Below are positions 14,095-17,511 of a stretch of 17,511 nucleotides of DNA, piece after piece. Position numbers and translations under genes: made by a program. Each line of letters starts with the position of its first letter. Position 1 is the first letter of the stretch. The notes under the pieces are model-generated. The model was given only the letters and a program-made list of their open reading frames with translations, had not been told where the DNA came from and made no database searches. The DNA comes from an uncultured Clostridia bacterium (GTDB lineage Bacteria; Bacillota; Clostridia; Oscillospirales; Acutalibacteraceae), in contig CAUBKG010000044.1 of assembly GCA_958436475.1 (NCBI GenBank), positions 1 to 17,511 of the forward strand, read 5' to 3'.

Positions 14095-14250
14095 TAAAAA
14101 TGCTGTAGGCCGAATCCCGTTCGGGCACAATTTGCTTGTGTGGGATGTTTCCTCATGAAGTCTCGCGGTTCCAGCTTATTCATAAAACAAACCCCACCTA
14201 ACCTGTGTTCAGCACATACGATAGGTGGGGTTATAACAGCATAACGCAGA
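14095..14250 (-). ncRNA. Multi-helix RNA-like element, unknown class (strand uncertain)
   Basis: On the minus strand ATGCTGT (14242-14236) and ACAGCAT (14106-14100) close a junction and a TTTTTAT run follows. Inside are three further helices. The first is an 11-bp AACCCCACCTA stem (14232-14222 with 14191-14181) topped by TGTG/CACA. The second is ATGAA/TTCAT with flanking GTTT/AAAC around a GAGG bulge. The third is ATCCC/GGGAT enclosing CACAA/TTGTG. Such nesting is hard to explain except as a folded RNA. No good minus-strand promoter is visible; a weak plus-strand one (TTGCAA...TATACA) exists, so the orientation is uncertain. No riboswitch family recognised. Confidence 0.4.
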
Positions 14251-14279
14251 ACCGCCGCGTTTTCGTGCACGGTTCAAAC

Positions 14280-14311
14280 GGCTCTTTTATATCAGCAGGT
14301 ATAAAAGAGCC
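14280..14311 (-). terminator. Hairpin at the end of the minus-strand operon
   Basis: GGCTCTTTTATA (14280-14291) and its exact complement (14300-14311) form a 12-bp stem with an 8-nt loop. The stop codon of the last minus-strand gene lies within it. There is no T-run after the stem on the minus strand, so termination may be inefficient. Confidence 0.45.
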
Positions 14312-14619
14312 ATAAGCGTGTAGATATCCCCCTCGTCGCTCGCGAGGATGAAAAAAACCAAAAGGATCAGGATGGTATCCGAATCCATCTCCAAATTCTG
14401 AAAATTCAGGAGGTTCAGGAGATTGTGCCCGCTGCGGCGCGGGGGTGTTTTCCCGCCCGGCCGGGGCGGCGGATCGGAGTGCGAAGGCTTTTGCCGGGGC
14501 GGCGGAGGCGAAGAGCGTCCGGCCCCGGAACCGCCGCGCGCCCTTTTCTGCATATCCTGGGCCCGCCGCACGGCGTCCTGCTGCATTCGGATAATCTCAT
14601 CGGAAGAATAGCCGCTCAT
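14287..14619 (-). CDS. Unknown protein with basic/proline-rich N-half and hydrophobic C-terminus
   Basis: 110 residues. The N-terminal helix MSGYSSDEIIRMQQDAVRRAQDMQKR is followed by a Pro/Arg/Gly-rich low-complexity linker (residues 28-64), then a hydrophobic C-terminal part: NLLNLLNFQNLEMDSDTILI, then LLVFFILASDEGDIYTLMAL and LYLLI, with two short membrane-seeking segments separated by ASDEGD. This C-terminal design recurs in small clostridial proteins of unknown function, which I recall as often sporulation-era or envelope-associated; that is weak. AAGGAGG sits 9 nt upstream of the ATG. It is the last gene of a three-gene operon, 18 nt after its neighbour. Confidence 0.65.
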   Translation of the reverse strand: MSGYSSDEIIRMQQDAVRRAQDMQKRARGGSGAGRSSPPPPRQKPSHSDPPPRPGGKTPPRRSGHNLLNLLNFQNLEMDSDTILILLVFFILASDEGDIYTLMALLYLLI

Positions 14620-14637
14620 CTCTCCGCCTCCTTTTTG

Positions 14638-15012
14638 CTAAAACAGTCCCTGTTCCCGGAGGATCGGCATAATACTGACGACCTTCAGCAGCTTGATCGC
14701 CTCATCCACCTTTGCCTGCCTCGGCTCGCTCAGATGGGGCTTCAAGGCCAGAAGGAGGTTTGTGCGGCTGTCTTCCTTCGGAATGGACTGAAAAGCCTTG
14801 GCCATGCGCATCATGGTCTGAAGCTCGTTTGGGGCGAGGCCGGGAAAGGGCGTCACGGCGGGGGCCGCGGCCTTTGGGGGCGGCGGGGGCGGCTCGGCCG
14901 GCGCGGGCGCCGGGTCTGCGGAACCGAGCAGCATTTCCGCCATGCCTTTCATTTTTTCCAGCCCTTCCGGGGAATCCAGAAGTTCCGTCAGCTTTTGTGC
15001 CAGATCATCCAT
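14638..15012 (-). CDS. Unknown small protein, two helical domains with Pro/Ala linker
   Basis: 124 residues. Residues 1-30 (MDDLAQKLTELLDSPEGLEK and MKGMAEMLLG) form a short helical domain. Residues 31-58 are a Pro/Ala linker (PAPAEPPPPPPKAAAPA). Residues 60-124 are helical: ELQTMMRMAKAFQSIPKEDS, then RTNLLLALKPHLSEPRQAKV, then DEAIKLLKVVSIMPILREQG and LF. The LLxALKPxLSxxRQxKVDxAIKLLK region looks like a conserved clostridial motif. There is no signal peptide or membrane segment. GGAGGAG precedes the ATG at 15012. It starts 4 nt after the upstream gene ends, so the two are in one transcript. The function is unknown. Confidence 0.7.
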   Translation of the reverse strand: MDDLAQKLTELLDSPEGLEKMKGMAEMLLGSADPAPAPAEPPPPPPKAAAPAVTPFPGLAPNELQTMMRMAKAFQSIPKEDSRTNLLLALKPHLSEPRQAKVDEAIKLLKVVSIMPILREQGLF

Positions 15013-15016
15013 GTAT

Positions 15017-15262
15017 CTAGTTCTCCTCCAACAGCTTTTTCATCAGCGCGCGGGCCTGCGGCGTCTGGAGAAGGCGTTCGGCTTCCTCGCGGTTGGAGAT
15101 GATCTCCTGCAGCTTCGCCGCTTTTTCAGGGCTCATCTTGCTCTTCACGCTGTCGAGAGACTTGCTGTTGAGGATGTCCTCGATCTCCTGCTTCGGCTGA
15201 CCGCTTTTTTTGCTCATTTCTTCAATGATCTTGTTCAGGTTTTCGCGATTGATATTGCTCAT
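15017..15262 (-). CDS. Unknown small helical protein
   Basis: 81 residues, all predicted helix and strongly charged: MSNINRENLNKIIEEMSKKS, GQPKQEIEDILNSKSLDSVK, SKMSPEKAAKLQEIISNREE, then AERLLQTPQARALMKKLLEE N. The paired motifs (KxxGQPKQEIEDILNSKSL and LQTPQARALMKKL) suggest a small soluble scaffold-like protein. ATG 15262 is preferred over the in-frame GTG at 15274, because GAGGTGGTG then forms the ribosome-binding site. It is the first gene of the minus operon and its start codon overlaps the -35 box of the divergent phosphoesterase promoter. I do not recognise the family. Confidence 0.7.
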   Translation of the reverse strand: MSNINRENLNKIIEEMSKKSGQPKQEIEDILNSKSLDSVKSKMSPEKAAKLQEIISNREEAERLLQTPQARALMKKLLEEN

Positions 15263-15290
15263 TGCTATCACCACCTCGATCGTTTATAAT
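15262..15290 (+). promoter_or_regulatory. Promoter of the phosphoesterase gene
   Basis: TTGCTA (15262-15267) and TATAAT (15285-15290) with a 17-nt spacer. The -35 box begins at the first base of the divergent minus-strand gene, so the two units share about 70 bp of control region. Confidence 0.55.
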
Positions 15291-15333
15291 AGTCTATGAA
15301 AATTTTTACAGAGATATGAGAGGTGCAGCCGGT

Positions 15334-15801
15334 TTGCGTATACTTGTTTTTTCCGATTCCCACGGCCGCCGCAGGAATATGGAGGAGGCTCTTTTTCTCC
15401 ATCCGGAAGCGGAGGCTGTCATTTTTCTGGGAGACGGCGAGCGGGATTTCCGCGAACTGCGTGAGCTGTTTCAGGGCCCTCGTTTTTTCGGCGTGCGCGG
15501 CAACTGTGATTTCGGGTCCTCGGAGCAGGGGGCGGACCTCATCACCGAAGCGGGCAAACGGATTTTTTTCACCCACGGCCATTTGTTCGGGGTGAAGGAG
15601 GGGCTCTGGCAGCTGGAGGAGGCGGCCGGGCGGCATCGTGCGGATATCGCCCTGTTCGGTCACACGCACATTGCTTATACGGCCTTCCAGGATGGGATTT
15701 ATTATATGAATCCCGGCAGCATCGGCTCCGGCGCGGCGAGCTATGGCCTTTTGGATATCACCCCGTCGGGCGTGCTGATGAACACGGCGCAGCTTCCCTG
15801 A
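15334..15801 (+). CDS. YfcE/MJ0936-family metallophosphoesterase
   Basis: 155 residues from the preferred start. The calcineurin-like metal-binding motifs are all present: FSDSHGRRRN (D and H), VIFLGDGERDF, VRGNCDF (GNCD), FFTHGHLFGV (GH) and LFGHTHIAY (GHTH), followed by MNPGSI. This compact group hydrolyses phosphodiesters with two divalent metals; the natural substrate is usually unknown. A TTG at 15334 is taken as the start because AGGTG ends 8 nt upstream and the protein then begins (M)RILVFSDSHG, as in homologues. An ATG at 15316 in the same frame is the alternative and adds MRGAAG but has no ribosome-binding site. It diverges from the unknown three-gene operon. It is followed 56 nt later by the amylase gene. 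Confidence 0.85.
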   Translation: MRILVFSDSHGRRRNMEEALFLHPEAEAVIFLGDGERDFRELRELFQGPRFFGVRGNCDFGSSEQGADLITEAGKRIFFTHGHLFGVKEGLWQLEEAAGRHRADIALFGHTHIAYTAFQDGIYYMNPGSIGSGAASYGLLDITPSGVLMNTAQLP

Positions 15802-15857
15802 ACCCGTGGGAAAGCGCCCTGTAACCATACTATTCCATACAGCGTGAGGAGGATAAT

Positions 15858-17429
15858 ATGAAACGAAACATTTTGCGCGTGCTTTCTGTTTTTGTAATCG
15901 CGGCGCTGCTTTGCTCGTGCGGCGGCCCGGGAAGCAGCCGGAACGGCGCTGCGCTGAACGCAGGCGAGGGGGTCTATTATGAAATGTTCATCCGCTCCTT
16001 TGCCGATTCGAATGGGGACGGCATCGGAGACCTGCCCGGCGCCATTTCGAAGCTCGATTATTTGAACGACGGCAATCCCGATACCGATACCGACCTCGGT
16101 GTAACGGGCATCTGGCTCATGCCGGTTTTTGCGAGCAACTCCTATCACGGCTATGATGTAACCGATTATTACACCGTGAACCCCGATTACGGAACGAACG
16201 ACGACCTAAAACAGTTTTTAGAGGAATGCCACAAGCGCGGCATCACCGTGATTATGGATTTCATGCTCAACCATACGTCTTCAGACCACCCCTGGTTCAT
16301 CGATTCCCAAACGCCCGGCAGCGAGCACCGAAGCTGGTACCGCTGGGCGGAAGAGGGGGATACCTCCGTGGATTTGAAGGCGGTGGAAATGGGGAATAGG
16401 GTGTGGCACGAAAAGAACGGCGCGTACTATGCCGCTGTGTTTTGGGAAGGCATGCCCGACCTCAATTACGATGAACCCGCCGTGCGCGAAGAAATGAAAA
16501 AGGTTGCAAGGTTCTGGCTCGACCTCGGAATAGACGGCTACCGGTTCGACGCCGTGCCTCATGTGTACGATAAGGGCGAGGTTGTAAAGAGCGACGCCAA
16601 AAGCGTGACCGAAAAGAATCATGAATTCTGGCAGGAATTTGCCGATTACTGCCGTTCTGTAAAACCGGAGTGCTATTTGGTGGGCGAAGTGTGGTACGGC
16701 TCGGAAATCCGCGCCGATTATGTCCCGCAGCTCGGCAGCGTTTTCCATTTCTATACGGGAGACAATATCGCAAACGCCATCAAGAACCAGTCGGCCGCGG
16801 AGCTCACGGAAGCCATGCGGGAAGACGCGGAGCTCCTGAAGGCGAAAAATGAAAATTATATCGATGCCGTTTTCCTCACCAACCACGATATGAACCGCAT
16901 CGGTTCCCTGATGAACGGCAACACAGAACAGCTGAAGCAGGCCGCCGCCATGTATCTCACCATGGAGGGCATCCCCTTTGTGTATTACGGCGAGGAGCTC
17001 GGCATGGAGGGCAAGAAGCCGGATGAGCAGCTCCGTACGCCCTTCCTGTGGGGGGAAGACGATCCGGCCCTCACCACATGGCAGACCTCCAAATACAACG
17101 CAAAGATTCCATCCCAGCCCGAGCAGGCAGAGGATGAAGCATCGCTTCTTTCCTTCTACCGCAGGCTCATCCGCCTGCGCACCGGCAGCGACGCCTTCCG
17201 GAACGGCCGTGCTTCTGTGCTGGATTCCGGAACGGAAACCGTGGCCGCCTGGGAAATGGCGAGCGAGAAGCAGCGCCTTTTTGTTGCGCACAACGTCGGC
17301 AGCAGCACGGAAACCGTCACCCTGCCGGAGGGCGGCACCATCCTCTTCCAGAGCGGGGAGGGCGCGTCCCTTTCAGGAACGTCGCTTTCCATCCCCTCCA
17401 AGGCCTCGGTGGTCATCGAGGTCCGGTAG
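15858..17429 (+). CDS. Lipoprotein GH13 alpha-amylase
   Basis: 523 residues. A basic start (MKRNILR), a hydrophobic core and the lipobox LCSC with modified Cys21 indicate export and anchoring on the outer face of the membrane; a GS-rich spacer follows. GH13 regions: DFMLNHTSSDHPWF (I), GYRFDAVPHV with nucleophile D231 (II), YLVGEVWYG with acid/base E277 (III) and FLTNHDMNRIGS with D344 (IV). DSNGDGIGDLPG is probably the calcium-linked loop after strand 1. It resembles the extracellular lipoprotein amylases of subfamily GH13_36 in Firmicutes, which cut starch or maltooligosaccharides; the exact specificity cannot be read. GAGGAGG precedes ATG 15858. It complements the cytoplasmic glucosidase at 11328. 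Intact, full length, no transporter nearby. Confidence 0.92.
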   Translation: MKRNILRVLSVFVIAALLCSCGGPGSSRNGAALNAGEGVYYEMFIRSFADSNGDGIGDLPGAISKLDYLNDGNPDTDTDLGVTGIWLMPVFASNSYHGYDVTDYYTVNPDYGTNDDLKQFLEECHKRGITVIMDFMLNHTSSDHPWFIDSQTPGSEHRSWYRWAEEGDTSVDLKAVEMGNRVWHEKNGAYYAAVFWEGMPDLNYDEPAVREEMKKVARFWLDLGIDGYRFDAVPHVYDKGEVVKSDAKSVTEKNHEFWQEFADYCRSVKPECYLVGEVWYGSEIRADYVPQLGSVFHFYTGDNIANAIKNQSAAELTEAMREDAELLKAKNENYIDAVFLTNHDMNRIGSLMNGNTEQLKQAAAMYLTMEGIPFVYYGEELGMEGKKPDEQLRTPFLWGEDDPALTTWQTSKYNAKIPSQPEQAEDEASLLSFYRRLIRLRTGSDAFRNGRASVLDSGTETVAAWEMASEKQRLFVAHNVGSSTETVTLPEGGTILFQSGEGASLSGTSLSIPSKASVVIEVR

Positions 17430-17439
17430 GATCCAATGC

Positions 17440-17468
17440 AAAAAAGCCCCATGGCGAAATGCACCGCC
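17440..17468 (+). terminator. Amylase terminator, apparently cut by the mobile element
   Basis: AAAAAAGCCCCATGGCG followed by a loop and CGCC (17465-17468) is the rising half of a bidirectional-type terminator. The expected remainder (ATGGGGC then T-run) is missing. The inner GGCG/CGCC stem closes exactly where the 43-bp terminal repeat begins at 17469. Confidence 0.45.
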
Positions 17469-17511
17469 CCAGTAAAAACGGACAATAGACAAGAAGCCCC
17501 CTGATGTAGGA
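17469..17511. mobile_element. End of an unidentified mobile element (right copy of 43-bp terminal repeat)
   Basis: Perfect reverse complement of 4-46. It faces outwards, so both window ends run into the same repeated element, most likely an insertion sequence whose body lies outside. Its family cannot be assigned from the tip alone. Confidence 0.6.

Noticed and set aside
13878..14108. 76-codon plus-strand open frame
   Set aside because: No ribosome-binding site, and it runs through the RNA terminator and several hairpins.
14246..14280. Group II intron domain V (CGTGCACGGTTC)
   Set aside because: It forms a GAACCG/CGGTTC hairpin but lacks the AGC triad, the GNRA loop and the right length, and no intron protein is nearby.
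14425..15102. Plus-strand open frame opposite the unknown operon
   Set aside because: The minus-strand frames have ribosome-binding sites, tight spacing and ordered protein composition; the plus frame has none of these.

Overview
This 17.5 kb window looks like a chromosomal segment of a moderately GC-rich, gut-type member of the Clostridia, possibly Oscillospirales or a relative. This rests on gene content and style, not on a database match. The pointers are a T-box leader, strong AGGAGG-type ribosome-binding sites, an rsmD-coaD-coiled-coil cluster of Firmicutes type, a lipoprotein GH13 amylase and small clostridial-style unknown proteins. Both ends run into the same 43-bp sequence in inverted orientation (4-46 and 17469-17511). 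The window is therefore probably bounded by two copies of one mobile element, and the right-hand copy appears to cut a terminator hairpin in half.

Layout. 1-970 is a degraded accessory patch: a mobile-element end, a terminator hairpin, an Rhs/YD-repeat fragment broken at both ends, and an out-of-frame 41-codon tail of an unknown gene. 969-3883 is a transcription unit: a strong promoter, a full T-box leader with its terminator (probable Leu CUC specifier, discriminator-A tRNA), and an unusual 843-residue fusion of a sugar-isomerase-type TIM barrel with an acyl-CoA synthetase. 3975-4862 encodes an SPL-family radical SAM protein. 4863-6656 is an AT-rich island holding one acetyltransferase gene between 15-bp inverted repeats, flanked further out by two copies of a TGGTGCC-type repeat and several hairpins. 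It reads as a mobile-element remnant with cargo.

6657-10830 is housekeeping DNA: uvrC, then a promoter with a structured leader, then rsmD-coaD-coiled-coil protein ending in a clear terminator, then a small membrane protein and an MGMT-family protein. 10878-11185 is a cluster of palindromic GGTATAATAACC repeats. 11328-13615 holds a cytoplasmic GH13 alpha-glucosidase overlapping a RimJ/RimL-type acetyltransferase. 13616-14286 has no convincing protein gene but contains a strong promoter, a ~180-nt structured RNA ending in a terminator (raiA-motif-like, tentative), and a second multi-helix RNA-like element. 14287-15262 is a minus-strand operon of three small unknown proteins. A YfcE-type phosphoesterase diverges from it, and a secreted lipoprotein GH13 amylase closes the window.

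Working together: the two GH13 enzymes fit outside-in starch use, with the lipoprotein cutting at the cell surface and the cytoplasmic glucosidase finishing the oligosaccharides; no transporter is present here. rsmD-coaD is a standard housekeeping operon. The least explained items are the T-box-controlled TIM-barrel/acyl-CoA ligase fusion, the acetyltransferase island, and the two structured RNA regions at 13.8-14.25 kb.
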